Assembly: GCA_034769895.1 (NCBI GenBank)
Contig: CM068368.1
Coordinates: forward strand, 689,021,877 to 689,085,876
Reading direction: 5' to 3'
DNA: 64,000 nucleotides
Origin: Magicicada septendecula
Taxonomy: Eukaryota > Arthropoda > Insecta > Hemiptera > Cicadidae
This document shows, in pieces, positions 48,802 to 60,533 of the stretch. Both the position numbers and the translations under genes were made by a program. A model generated the notes under the pieces. It did not search any database. It was given only the letters and a program-made list of their open reading frames with translations, and had not been told where the DNA came from. Numbering within the stretch: position 1 is the stretch's first letter; every line of letters starts with the position of its first letter.

Positions 48802-50526
48802 ATGCCACACACACATCAATACGACACAAGATACAAGGACAGCCGAGTAGGAGAGGTACAACCAAATACAGAGACATATGAGACACAACCCACACACGAG
48901 ATGGAAGTCATTACCATTAATAACATAGAAACTCGACCAGAAGAAACACTCTATGTAGAACTGGAAGTGGAAGTGAGGGTCAACAACCAACCCAAGCAAC
49001 CTGAGAGACCCGCACCGTCAGGGAACATAAGCCTACAAAACATAATGAGGGCGATTGTAGAAAATAATAGGAACGTCGAATTACTGAAAGAAGATGGTAA
49101 GAAATCCCGGGCGGAGAATCAGAAGAATGTCGAGTTATTAAATAAAAATATAGAGTCAATGAATGAGAATCATCGTGACTTAAATAAAAATATGGAATCG
49201 ATTAACAGGAAAATGGATGACAGCCAGAAAAAGATGGAGTATATTAATAAAAACATGGAGTCACTGAAAGAAGACCTACATGCAAGGTTAGACGACAATA
49301 ACAAGAACTTAGAATTATTAAAAGAAGACTTGAATAAAAAGATAGACAATACCCATAGGGCCATGGACGCGTTAAACGATAAAATAGAAGACAGCGGCAG
49401 GGCCTTAAAAGAGGAGTTGAACACCACGTTAAATGAGATTAGCCGGAAGATGGAGGAAGGTAACGAAAAGATTAATACCCGGGTAGACGTGGAGATAGCG
49501 GTCGTGAGAGAAGAAATTATAGAAGTGAACAAAAGATGTGAACAGCATGACCAGGAACGAGAGAAGAGGTCGACGGGAGGATCGACAACATAGAGGAGGT
49601 GACTGAAGCCCGGATAGAATCCTTGAAAAGAATGAGTCAAGATGAAATTAAGCGGGTGAGAAACGACGTAGGTGAGCGCTGTGAGGAGATAAGTGCATCA
49701 GTAGACACGGTAAGAACTTTAACCGTCGCTAATCGGGAAAAAATTGAAGAATTAAGACGAGAAATCGTGCAAATGCGGGAGGAAATTGAAGTCATTCGCA
49801 ACCGCCCTATCCAAGGTCAGTATATACAACCAACTGACAACCGTGATGCTATTAATTTCAAAAACTACCGGAAAAACCCGATTGAATTTTTAGCACGCGT
49901 CGATGAAAACTTGGCACGAATCCGAGAAACCAGGTGGAATATAATAAGAAGCCTGATTGATGAATATTTCAAGGAGATTTATGATAATTGGTGGACTGCC
50001 ACGCGCCATGAAGTCAACAGTTATGACGAATTCAAAACCCAATTCCGTGCGAAGTATTGGTCAGAGGCCACACAAAATATAGTGCGCGATAACATATGCC
50101 ACGGTAGATATGATGCAGGCAGAGGGGGTACAATGACATCCTATTTCTTAGGTCAGGTGTGTTTAGCACGCAACTTAGAACCAAAAATACCAGAGGAATG
50201 CCTCATTACTAAGCTTTCGTACCACTTTGAAGAGGGTGTCGCCAAAGCATGCCAGTGGGGACAAATTAAAACCATACAAGCTATGTCAGCATTACTCGAA
50301 AATCAAGAACACGAAGGGTATTACTGAAGAAGTCGCCAGAGGAATGACAATTTCAATGATAGGGGCGGTAACCTAAACAATAATAATCATAATTTCAGAA
50401 ATTACAGAGGTAATTTTAATAATAATAATAACCACCCAAATCAAAATTACAATAACAACAATAATAATGACAATAACAGTAGGCCTAATAACCAAGGTAA
50501 TAACCGAAATAATAAGAATGGTAACT

Positions 50527-50557
<31 letters not shown>

Positions 50558-51012
50558 TAGGCGACAAAATTACAATAATAACCCAAACCGACCACAAAAC
50601 CAAGGCGGGAGTAATCCACCGCAACAATATCGTAGAGCTAATTATGTGCAGGCTAACTATGACCCTGGTAGAAGGCGGTACTACCAGCGACGAAACAGTT
50701 TTAGTGGAGATAGAGGAAATGTAAGAGGAGGACGGTGGAGGAGTAACAGCGTTGAGGGCGACAGCCGCAACAGCGACTACCGGCCACAAGTGAATTTTGT
50801 GCAAGCCCATGACCAGTCCGACCCGGGGAGACCTGATACCCGTCCGCAGCCAAACACCACGAATAATGATGACGAAGGGGATTGGGTGCCAGTCTGTGAG
50901 AGGCCTGGCTTTACAATATTGCACAACCGAGCAGGCAGCTCTAGAGAGTCTAGACCCGGAGATGGCAGCCGACCCAGCACATCCCAAGACGCCAGAATAC
51001 AATACCCATAAT
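48802..51012 (+). pseudogene. Gag of element B (broken, about two breaks)
   Basis: The N-terminal part is a long coiled coil with repeats of the form NKNMESLKEDLHARLDDN. A capsid domain follows (NYRKNPIEFLARVDENLA, RWNIIRSLIDEYF, DNWWTATRHE, FRAKYWSEATQ, SYFLGQVCLARNLEPK), closely matching element A. The tail is first Asn-rich (encoded partly by an AAT repeat), then Arg/Gly-rich (GRRRYYQRRNSFSGDRGN, RGGRWR). There is no CCHC knuckle. The N/RGG tail probably binds RNA instead. A 220-codon antisense ORF over this tail is a shadow. Confidence 0.8.
50526..50556 (+). repeat. (AAT)n microsatellite in the Gag tail
   Basis: About ten AAT units that extend the Asn run of the Gag tail. Confidence 0.8.
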
Positions 51013-52486
51013 AAAAAACTACTAGTACTGAACATATGCCAAATACCACAGACATGTAGTACTAGAGACAGCTATGAAAAAGGATACCTGTGAAACGTAA
51101 TTGTCCCAAACAATGAACCCAATAGAGTGGAAAAGCCCCATATAACCCCAAATATGTAGACCATAAATGTGATTATTGTTAAAAACAGATAAATTATAGT
51201 GGTATACAACATTTACCACAGGAATATTTAGTGTATAGGAAATTTTAAAAATAATTACCATAAACGGATTCAGTTAGTGATCAGGAGGATCATGTATTAT
51301 GCCCAAGGTATTGAAAGTGACTAATTGCCTATAGCAAACCTATTTGCCAAATTGTGTTATAAAAAGTGTGTAGTATTAGTGTATAGGCCAAACTATTCGT
51401 TACCTATTAAATAAGAGCCAGATTTATCATATTAAATGGTAGAAAAAGGTGTATAGTAAACCCAATAATTTAATGAGGAGAAAGATATCTATTATATCAT
51501 AGAGAACCAAAAGTGGCATATAACAAAAATATACCTAGGATAATGACATAAAATTACTTTGATACTCCTATGTTAGATTAATTTAAAGAAGAAATACTAC
51601 TATCTTATAACTAAAATTACTATGCTATATTTAATAAAGAGAAAGAAAATTGTTATTTCATTACCAAATATTGTATGTAACAAGAATCTAAATGTCAAAT
51701 ATCGTATACATCTCACAAAACTAAGATATTATATAAAATCATCCAGAATAAGTGGTAAACATCTATCACTTGAAGGAGAAGAGGAGCAAACCACCAAAGC
51801 GAGTAATATAAGAGAAGGCTATTATAAAGGAAAGAAAAGAAAAGAAAAATGTTTATCAAATGAATATTGTATATAACAAAATGTTTATCAAATGAATATT
51901 GTATACCTCTCACAAAACTAAGATATTATATAAAATCATCCAGAATAAGTGTAAATTATCAGACACTTGAAGGAGTAGAGAGGCAGAATACCAAAGAGAG
52001 TTGATTATAAAGATGGCTATTATTACTGTGGAATGAAGAGAAAGAAAAATGTTATTTAATTACCAAATATTGTATGTGACAAGATATGTCAGAGAACATC
52101 TAACAAAACCATTTAGTATATGAATACTGTAAACCCTGATAATTCAGGATAAGTGTAAATTATCGACGAGAGAAAAACTAGTAAACTATTGTAAGAATGA
52201 AATATTGTAGACTCTATATGTAAGAAACAACTGCATAATTATATAAGGATCAATGTAAGTGTGTAATTTTAAGAATACTCAAGTAAACCAAAACAAATTG
52301 TCAACTAGTATAAAAAGGTAACAATACGGCTAATAAAAAGCATGGCAGAGAATGTCAAGTCTGAAAAGAAATGATTACCTGTGAAAAGGAAGTATGTCAG
52401 AAAGTATAAAAGAAGGAAATGTGATACAAATGAAACCTCTAATACCTTGAATATTATATTGAATATGTTATATTATTGAAAAATGA
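51013..52486 (+). other. Non-coding internal part of element B
   Basis: AT-rich with no pol motif. It includes an imperfect tandem duplication (see 51640-52090). Short ORFs here have no recognisable product. Confidence 0.7.
51640..52090 (+). repeat. Imperfect 197-bp tandem duplication in element B
   Basis: CACAAAACTAAGATATTATA at 51714 recurs at 51911, and ATTACCAAATATTGTATGT at both flanks of the block shows a partial third unit. Confidence 0.7.
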
Positions 52487-52711
52487 ATGATATGTTATAT
52501 TTTATGTGTTGTGATAGTGCAACTATTGCTATGTGCAATTTTTATTTTGTCTCAGACAGAGATGAGGATGCCTCTGACTCTGAGTATGTGTAATGAGGAA
52601 CGGCAGAGAATGTATGCCACAGTGAGCCACTCTGATTCCGAACCCACTACAAATGTTAGGGAATTATATAGTAATGTATCAAGGACTATTAATAAAGAAT
52701 CTTTGAGGTAA
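52487..52711 (+). CDS. Unknown 74-aa ORF before the 3' LTR of element B
   Basis: Residues 1-22 form a hydrophobic stretch (CYILCVVIVQLLLCAIFIL) that could anchor it in a membrane; the rest is polar (NEERQRMYATVSHSDSEP). It lies about 340 bp before the polypurine tract, where some Gypsy elements carry a third ORF. No match is recognised, and it may be chance in AT-rich DNA. Confidence 0.25.
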   Translation: MICYILCVVIVQLLLCAIFILSQTEMRMPLTLSMCNEERQRMYATVSHSDSEPTTNVRELYSNVSRTINKESLR

Positions 52712-53036
52712 AAAGTGAAAGAACCATTGAGATTATCACAAAAATAAAGATGTGTAATGAGAAAGAAAAATGTATTATTGTAAGACAGGAAATTGTTAAT
52801 TTAAGAAGTGAAATCTATTGTAATTAAATAACTTAAAATGTGAGAAACTTGAAAAAATACTAGTAAGCTAAGAATTATATCACTAGCCAAGAACTCAAAC
52901 TAGTGTAACACACTAATAGTATGTTAAAGGTCAATGTAAAGAGTACAAGACGAAAAAACAGTAGTAGTATACTAAAAACTGAAATGAAATGATAATTTTA
53001 TCAAAAAATCAAATTTTCTCTCAAATTATCAATTTT

Positions 53037-53046
53037 GAGGGGGGAG
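53037..53046 (+). promoter_or_regulatory. Polypurine tract of element B
   Basis: GAGGGGGGAG, four bases before the 3' LTR; the usual plus-strand primer position. Confidence 0.8.
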
Positions 53047-53050
53047 TATA

Positions 53051-55922
53051 TGTAACATGACCAGGTGTCACATAACCTTGATATATGCCCTTGGATTTAA
53101 TAAATACATAACAGCAATGTAAATAGATAATATAATGATAAGAGTAGCCAAGAAGAGAGGAACCATTGAAGAAGAAAGAAGAAGAAGTGCCACAAGAAGC
53201 AGTAAACCTAAACACTGCTTGACACTACAACCATACTATAACTGACACAAACTAATGGACAAATTAAATTCACTTTAAGCTGTCAAGCGAGTCAGTGAAT
53301 AACTTAAATGGAATTTGACATGTTAATAAAAACAATTAAATAAGAATCTGAATAATGTGATATCAGCATCAGCATTTGGCTGAGAATAAATCAACTATGA
53401 CTAGTAACTATTAATGCCAAGGACTAAGATTAGCTATGGCCACAATATGAGATTGAAGCTGTATTACAGTCTCAAATGTGCTTATGACAAGAAAAAATGT
53501 TTGTAAGAGGGAACCTTATATAAATAAGCTACCTCATCAAGGTACCGAAATGTGAACTAATAAACGTTATTAAGGCATAAATCCGATACAAACGGTATGC
53601 CTCAGCAATGCCTAAAACAAACAATCATCAGTAAGGTGATTAGTAGAAAGTACTAGAAGTGTAAATCACATACACTGAACAGTCTTTGTACCAAACATGG
53701 CGATAAGCATTATTAATATGTTATACAATTAATAGTTCAATTGCTAATTAATAGCATGGAGCAAAATAATGTGAAACAAAATGTCATAGTGAGTAAGTAT
53801 AGTTCATAGCAATGTATAAGTTAAGGTTTAATCATAATATTCAGTAAATAAATATCAGGACGGATATAATAGTGTTCTAACATAGACGTTTAAGTGAAAA
53901 AACGCGATGTGGAACACAAACAATATTGATAAGAGAGAGTAATCGCCGGCTTTGATTAGCAGACGACAGCGCGAAGCCATATACCTGAACATTGTTTATT
54001 AAAAAATGTCAGTGAAAGTGTAAATAAACCAGTGTCAAACTACATCAAATTGAAGAGGAAAAAATATCCTTTAATTTGATAGTGATACGACCCCGATCGC
54101 AACTATAATAAGTGCGTGACAGGCGTTAGCATCATTTGCACATAATGAATAATAAATCGGTTTATCAACATTCTGGCGAAAGTCGGTTAAAAACCGTTAG
54201 TGACAGTTGGAAAGACAATACGTCACTTTCGTAACGCCTGGCTAAGCCAATCAGAAAATAGCTTAATAAGTAAAACAATCGCCTAAGGCTGATCAAACCA
54301 TAGGGTATATAAAGAAGAGCGGCTTATTACCGTTAGACACTTTTAACGTTCATCCGGAGCGGCAGGTACGCTCGTCTCATCAAAATTTCTACTAACTGAT
54401 AGCTTCATTGTAATAGTGCATCGATGGAATCATTTCGGCAACAACAAAAAGTAACTACAAGATACTCTACATAGAATCAGTGCATCTAAGTGCAGTATTA
54501 TTTTATTTAGTGCGGGAAAATAACGAACAGAAGAAATAATTAAATAGTATCATATAAGGTCCTTTTTAGTCAGAAGCGGACCAATATTCTCTGTTCAAGT
54601 GCGTGTGTAGTGAATAACAATGGTCATTACAATCCGACCATTGATGTGTTTAATTGAATTTTAATCGAAAGATTAAAAACACAAAGGTAACTGTGTGACA
54701 ATTTATTCCATTACACTGAGTGCAATAACCTATATGTTTTGGTAAACAAATCTGTACTGACGCATAACACTGAAACATTTTCTGTATTACACCATGTCTG
54801 AATTTATTTAATGGATTTGTCAATCCTATTTAAGTTGGATGTTAGTCATAAGTGATCTCACCATATAACTTTGTAAATAATGAATCAAGCGTGACGAACG
54901 CCTAACCTATAAAATAGGTTCGATTTTTATATTAGTAAACTAAAAGGCATTACTAGTCGATATTATATTAGAAAATAATTAGCTATTGTGTAGGCATGAG
55001 CATTCTTTTTTGTGTTTCAAAGAACTTACGCCTGAGATATAAATAATATTAATGTTTAAAGTAAAGTTTATCTGGACTTAACCAGAATTATTGTTTATGC
55101 TCTGAGCCAGTCATATAGGGTATGTAACAAAATATTTGCAATTGTACATCAATGTATTCTTTTAATTATATTTGTTTGAATTCACTATCAAGGGTACAAA
55201 TAAAACCCAATTATTAGCAGCATAACTTGACTTAATTTATTTCTAGAAAACAGATAAATAATTCATTCAGAAGAATCAAAACAACTTTTAGTTGCGATTA
55301 AATATTGTTGAATTGCATTGCCATAAGGGCAATAAACATGATTTCAATTTTTTAAAATTATTATTTGATTCTATTAATGGGTTTTCCACGGGATTTTCCC
55401 GAAATAAACCTGTGTGGCGCCCATTATTAAACAAGGTAACCTAACCTTGTAGATAAAGTGAGTTGGTTTTGTAAACCGTCTTGGCAGCTTATTGATTTAT
55501 TGAACTTCTGAACTTCCAGAAAACACGAACAGGTACGTGGAAGTGTATTTTATTAATTCTATTGTCCAGACGTTACTAGACTTTACGTACTTAAGACGAT
55601 TATCAACCTGGAGGAGGAGTTTCGCTGCTAGTATCAACACGACGATCACCATCATCAAGCGACCAGCTAGTACACTTTATTTTTAAATTTAAGCAACGTT
55701 ATTGTTCAAATAATATTAATGCAATTATCTTATTTTTTATCTAAAAGAGTTCTTTTCAGACACTTATAATTTTGCAATTGTAAACACACTTTTAATAACA
55801 TCTAATGCTACATTTTAATTACTTTATAAAATTGGTAACTTTCAATTTTCAAACACTACAACCTTTAATATTTCGAACATAAATAGAAATTTAGATTTAA
55901 ATAAACATTTGAATATATTACA
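53051..55922 (+). repeat. 3' LTR of element B (2872 bp)
   Basis: Uninterrupted partner of 43568-48712. It preserves the empty site of the Sailor-like transposon (near 53400). The right end TATTACA is followed by the target duplication ACAT. LTRs of 2.87 kb are very long for Ty3/Gypsy. Confidence 0.88.
54247..54313 (+). promoter_or_regulatory. CCAAT and TATA boxes of the element B 3' LTR
   Basis: CCAAT at 54247-54251 and TATATAAA at 54306-54313, as in the 5' LTR. It could drive transcription into flanking DNA. Confidence 0.55.
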
Positions 55923-55926
55923 ACAT
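55923..55926 (+). repeat. Target duplication of element B, right copy
   Basis: ACAT directly after the LTR, matching 43564-43567. Confidence 0.8.
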
Positions 55927-55947
55927 ACAACATAAATTATACAACTT

Positions 55948-56220
55948 ATGGCTGATGAGAGGGATTCGAGGAGACAAGATGAACAGCAACAAAGAAAGGT
56001 GGACAAACGAGTTGACCGTGGGAAAAACCAAGGTACTAATCCTGGTCCCAGTAATAAAGATGAGAGACTATATACATACGATAATATTGAAATGTATGGT
56101 AGTGATCCGCAATGGGGCAATCCAATAGCGAATTTTATTGACAAGTTTAATCAACAGAATCCACGGGAAAAATATAAGAGTGGATCAATCCGTGTTGTGA
56201 ATGATACCGAAAACGGTTAA
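55948..56220 (+). CDS. Unknown 90-aa hydrophilic ORF in the 3' part of element C
   Basis: MADERDSRRQDEQQQRK at the start, then a Lys/Arg/Gly-rich stretch and DERLYTYDNIEMYGSDPQWG. No domain is recognised. It lies between element B's right edge and the polypurine tract of element C, so it probably belongs to C as a small 3' ORF. The start is the first ATG. Composition looks more coding-like than its surroundings. Confidence 0.4.
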   Translation: MADERDSRRQDEQQQRKVDKRVDRGKNQGTNPGPSNKDERLYTYDNIEMYGSDPQWGNPIANFIDKFNQQNPREKYKSGSIRVVNDTENG

Positions 56221-56287
56221 ACTAATGTTAAATGAAATATTGAGAAAAAGGATTGAATTAATATAGAACCCCAAAATTCCAAAAACA

Positions 56288-56447
56288 GTAAGTACAACTT
56301 ACTTAAAATATTTTACAACCATTTAATTTAATAAAAAGTATGTAAGTACAACTTACTTAAAATATTTTACAACCATTTGATTTAATAAAAGTATGTAAGT
56401 ACAACTTACTAAATATTTCGAAACAATTTGATAAAATAAAAAGTAAA
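56288..56447 (+). repeat. Three tandem copies of a 53-54-bp repeat
   Basis: Units start at 56288, 56342 and 56395. Each opens with GTAAGTACAACTTAC (6-bp inverted arms around ACA); the third unit is diverged. Confidence 0.8.
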
Positions 56448-57007
56448 ACAACAAGAAAATGTAAGAACAGATTATTAAATAATATGTATAAATAACTGAT
56501 TTAAAATGGAATAATAGGAAAAATAATATTTTGATGGTAACAAAAGAAGAATAAATAAATAAAGAAAAACAATTAATGGTAATGTGCTCAAATAAGAAGA
56601 ATAACGAATAATTTAATGACTACAATGAAGCTGAAGGAGGATGATAATTAATACAACTATAATATAGAATTTCTCAGAATTGAAAATGATATAAGAAGAA
56701 ATGATACGGAGAAAATATGTCACAAGAAGGAAAGTCAAAAGGATTTTAAAATAATGCCTATCAATAATGTTATATGCTATTAGTTAATGAAAAAGAAGAA
56801 GGAATCAAGAAGAAAAGGAAATATATAATTAAATGCAAACAGCAACAGTATGAAGAATCCCAAAAGTGTTTAGTATTAGTCGCTAATCGACTACTTGTAA
56901 TCTTTTTATTATAACGAATTGACCGTAGAAATGTTCCGGCAGTAATTTTCCTGAGCAGGGATGATGTTCCCCTGGTCTCAGAAGGTGTAAGAATGGACAG
57001 CGGAGTT

Positions 57008-57148
57008 ATGGACCCAAAAGTGGCCACCCGAACTGAACCACCGCACAGGATAGGGAAAAATGTTAGGGAAATTGAATATTTAAGGGATAATTATAAAATA
57101 GCTGAAAAGAGTGATATTAGATTCCAGAAGTATGAATGTAGAAAATAG
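57008..57148 (+). CDS. Unknown 46-aa ORF before the polypurine tract of element C
   Basis: Opens MDPKVATRTEPP and includes GKNVREIEYLRDNYK. It sits, like the 74-aa ORF of element B, a few hundred bases before the 3' LTR, and shares a weak EP...NVRE pattern with it. Very low confidence that it is real. Confidence 0.2.
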   Translation: MDPKVATRTEPPHRIGKNVREIEYLRDNYKIAEKSDIRFQKYECRK

Positions 57149-57483
57149 AAGGAAGATAGCATACAGAAGCTTAATTGAGAAAGCGAATTTATAGAAGTAA
57201 ATAGAAATATAAGTGTTAAGACAAGTTTTTTATGATTAGTGTGACCAGCCCTTATCAAGTAATATGTAGAAGGCCACTACCCAGAGAAATAAATAATTGA
57301 TGAATTTGCCTCCAAGAGAGAGAGAGTTGAGTAGGAAAACTGCAATTACCATTTAACCGAATAACAGGTATATAACCAGTCTGAAATGAAAAAATATCAT
57401 GAAGAATAAAACAAGATATGAAGATTGAAGAAGTCAACAATTTATTCTGGAAACAAGTAAAACGAAAATAAATCTGTTCTAGT
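57149..57483 (+). other. Non-coding 3' end of the internal part of element C
   Basis: AT-rich, no ORF of note on the sense strand. Confidence 0.5.
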
Positions 57484-57490
57484 GGGGGGG
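57484..57490 (+). promoter_or_regulatory. Polypurine tract of element C (seven G)
   Basis: A run of seven G, five bases before TGTAACGTTACATAACC; the same layout as element B and the array element. Confidence 0.65.
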
Positions 57491-57495
57491 CTTTA

Positions 57496-59050
57496 TGTAA
57501 CGTTACATAACCCAGTCCCAAAAATGATAATGTAATCACCCCACTATAAAGGTCAGAAATGGGTATAATATACATAGCTATAGATGACTTTGTATTACCA
57601 AAACACTATAAACTATAATTAAGTGATATGAAGGGTACAAAGTGAGATGTAGTGTACACAGTGATAAAGTAAGTGGTTTTTAAAAGGAGCATCTCACAGA
57701 CTTAGGCTGTAGATGGAGAAACAAGTAATGTAACAGTAGACTATATTGCTACTGACCAATTATGTATTTTGTTTGAATTTTGTGTAATTTGTATTGTGTA
57801 GGCCACAAAGATTTTGTACCTAGGTCTAATTTTATATTTAATATAATAGTTGTGTTTGAATATAAGATAACCCAGGGTTAAATATAAAATGGTTAAATAT
57901 GTAAAACAATAATAAAATAAAATAATACTGTACGAGTAAAATGGCAGAGGAAAATAGTTTAGTGTAAGGATACTATAAGAAATTAATAAATAATAAATAA
58001 ATACAATTAAAGGAAATAAAAATATTAAAGACCTATCTATAAAGTTAAGAGGAAATAGAAGGAAAAACCTTATATAAATTAAATTGGATAATACACCAAA
58101 TTTAAAAAGAATTATTTTTCTATAAATAAGAAATAAATTTATAATAATTAAAAACAGCCTATGTACTCAAAAGTATATAGATGCACCAATAAAAAACGAT
58201 ATAAAAATTCTTGGTTACTAACAGTAACCAACTAACAAGATATAATTTAATTTTAAAACGATTGAAAAACGTTCGTTTGGAAAAAAGTGTAATGCCATCT
58301 AAAATTTGAAAAAACCTTATGAAAACTTTTGGAAATAGTGCTAAATTTAATAAAAATTAACGAGTAGTATCCACCTTATGTTAGAACTCCTTCAAGTATC
58401 AACTTTAACGTCCTTTATTCGATGAAAATTTGAAATAACCTAGCTACCAGGTTAGGCCTAGTTTGACGTCACTTCGAGATTTTGGTGAGATTGTATCTTA
58501 GAAAAATTTAACTAAATTACAAAACAACTATAACTCCAACACTAGAAACAGCACCATCCAAGTAAACACTTCAAGAAAAGAGGTAAAACAAACTTTATTA
58601 ATAATTGTTAACCAAGAAATCCTCATAACGAATCTTTGTGCAGTTTCAGTATTCAGTAACTGATTGCGTGTTTATAATAAAGACATAACCTGTACTCTAG
58701 CGGATAAACCCGAAACTACATACTACGGAAAAAACAAATATAATTTATTTTTTTCTGTAAAGCGTATTTTATTATTCATTTCTGACCGTCTCATAACACA
58801 AAGAACTTACCCTTAACCCTGAGGAAATTAATAAATGAATTCTTTATTGTTTAATGTTTAATCAAGGATAAGAAAATAATTTGTTATAATTCCAATGTTT
58901 ACCTAATTAGATCGAACCAATGTGGTATTGACAGAAAAAATCGATTATAACATTTTTTTGTATTGGGAGAAGAGAAAAATCAGTGTATACAATAAATAAA
59001 TACCCTGAATATTTTGTTATAGATAATAAAATGTGTATTATTTCTTGTAG
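57496..59050 (+). repeat. 3' LTR of element C (right end uncertain)
   Basis: Starts TGTAACGTTACATAACC after a G run. Its right end is not defined because no second copy is in the window and a Penelope-like element follows. The stretch is AT-rich and has no recognisable gene. Confidence 0.5.
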
Positions 59051-59424
59051 AGGGTAGTTGTTACCGAGTTTCAGGAAACCAAGAAGAGGACGAACCGCCG
59101 GGAAAGTATCACCGACAATTGGTGTTTATTTAACCTAAAATTTGGAGGCAGACGTCAAAATCAGCTGGTCTCATGAGCGGCGAATATTTAAATTAAGTAA
59201 TTGTATACTCCAGGGATAATATCCTTGGTCCTCTCTCTTCTAACTATGGTCAAACAACTTCATTGAACTCTCCCAAATCACACACACACTCGATTTCAGT
59301 TTTAAATTCGGTAAACATAGATATAACCGCTATTGGAACATTCGCAAATAGGATTAATAATTAACTTAAGAATTTTTTACCTTGTATAATCCACTATGCG
59401 ATCTCAGTTTTTTACATACAACAT

Positions 59425-59452
59425 GTTTCAGGAACTAAATCCCCATCTTCAG
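59425..59452 (-). ncRNA. Hammerhead-ribozyme-like motif of the Penelope-like element
   Basis: The minus strand reads CTGAAGA, a stem with arms GGGGA and TTCCT, then GAAAC. These are the two conserved boxes of the hammerhead core (CUGANGA and GAAA). A 3-bp stem III (CAT/ATG) and a GTA cleavage-type triplet follow. Stem I is not convincing. Hammerheads are known in the terminal repeats of Penelope-like elements. Confidence 0.45.
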
Positions 59453-59615
59453 GTACAGTAAAAAAATATTATTCCCCTAATACATAGGGGCCGTCGAAAT
59501 GATTAAAATGTTTATACATAAAAACACACGCACAAAAATCACTGAATAAATTAACATATAACACAAACACATGAACATGTTAAAGCGACTCAGTGCACCG
59601 GTCGACCTCCGATCG

Positions 59616-60533
59616 TCAACTAGCCTGTGTTCGTGCTTCATTGCTTATCATCAACGCGGTATCATATAATTTATTGGATTTAAATGATAGCTGATCGTTG
59701 AGTAACTGCTCTTTATTTACTTTGGATGCCTTGTATATTTCAAACTCTTCTAAAGCATTCAGGAAATGACCTTTATTACAAACATGTATCGGCTCCACGT
59801 TCTCTTTGAATCCGGTGTAATTATGGTTTTCGTTTATTAGGTGGAGTGCGTAATTTGATGAGGTGGTTTCGGGTTTCTTTTTTGGTAGGTGTTCTTTAAA
59901 TCTCTCGATAAATTTCCTCCCCGTTTGTCCGATATAGAACTTATCGCACTCACTGCACTGGATTCTATATACCCCTGAACATTCCTCCAAAGTTATTGGT
60001 TTTCGTGGCTTAAGTATATTTTTTAGATTATTTATGGTCTTGAATGAAACATTTATATATAATTTTTTAAATTCATTTTTTATTATGTTGGGGAGTATGT
60101 TCGTATATAATGCTGAGACATATTGTGTTGTATTTTTAACTTTATTGTTGTCACCATTTATTTTCCGTAATTGTTTATGTATCATTTTATCCACAATTTC
60201 TGTGTTATATCCATTTTTCAAGGCTATGTGTTTTATTATGTTATATTCTTCCTTATAATCCTCCGTATTCATTGGTACGCTTATTAGTCTATGTGCTAGT
60301 CCATTAAATGCCGCCATTTTTTGTGTGTATGGATGATTCGATTTAGCATTTATAACTATGTCTGTTGTGGTAGGTTTTCGGTATATTTTAAAACCGAAAT
60401 GGTTGTTTCTTTTTAACACCAATACATCGAGGAAGTTCAAGCCATTATTGGTTTCCATTTCTATAGTAAATTTTATGTTGTGGTTAATTTCGTTAATAAA
60501 TTTAAAAAACATCCACCTGTGTATGAGTGCCAT
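59616..60533 (-). pseudogene. Penelope-like element: RT C-terminal part and GIY-YIG endonuclease
   Basis: About 305 codons. The first 60 residues hold the end of the RT (TNNGLNFLDVLVLKRNNHF, then FKIYRKPTTTDI). A connector follows, then the endonuclease at about residues 188-225: SGVYRIQCSECDKFYIGQTG and RKFIERFKEH, with the GVY/YIG pair, the CxxC spacing and the downstream Arg and Glu expected. The endonuclease nicks the target to prime cDNA synthesis. It overlaps the RT frame at 60502-60533 in another frame, so the single ORF of active members is interrupted. Confidence 0.8.

Larger units (their letters stand above)
43568..55922 (+). mobile_element. Gypsy-type element B, gag-only, with both LTRs
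   Basis: Two LTRs (43568-48712 including a nested 2252-bp transposon; 53051-55922) flank a 4.3-kb internal region. ACAT stands immediately on both sides (43564-43567 and 55923-55926), a 4-bp target duplication. The LTRs differ by about a dozen substitutions and a few small indels by eye over 2.87 kb, so the insertion is young. The internal region has Gag but no pol: about 2 kb of AT-rich DNA lies between Gag and the polypurine tract. It sits inside element C and must have relied on enzymes from another element. Confidence 0.88.

Noticed and set aside
50797-51093. 98-codon ORF at the end of the element B Gag as a separate gene
   Set aside because: It overlaps the Gag tail in another frame and has no recognisable motif.
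57255-57575. 106-codon minus-strand ORF crossing the polypurine tract and LTR start of element C
   Set aside because: It spans an LTR boundary on the opposite strand and shows no domain.
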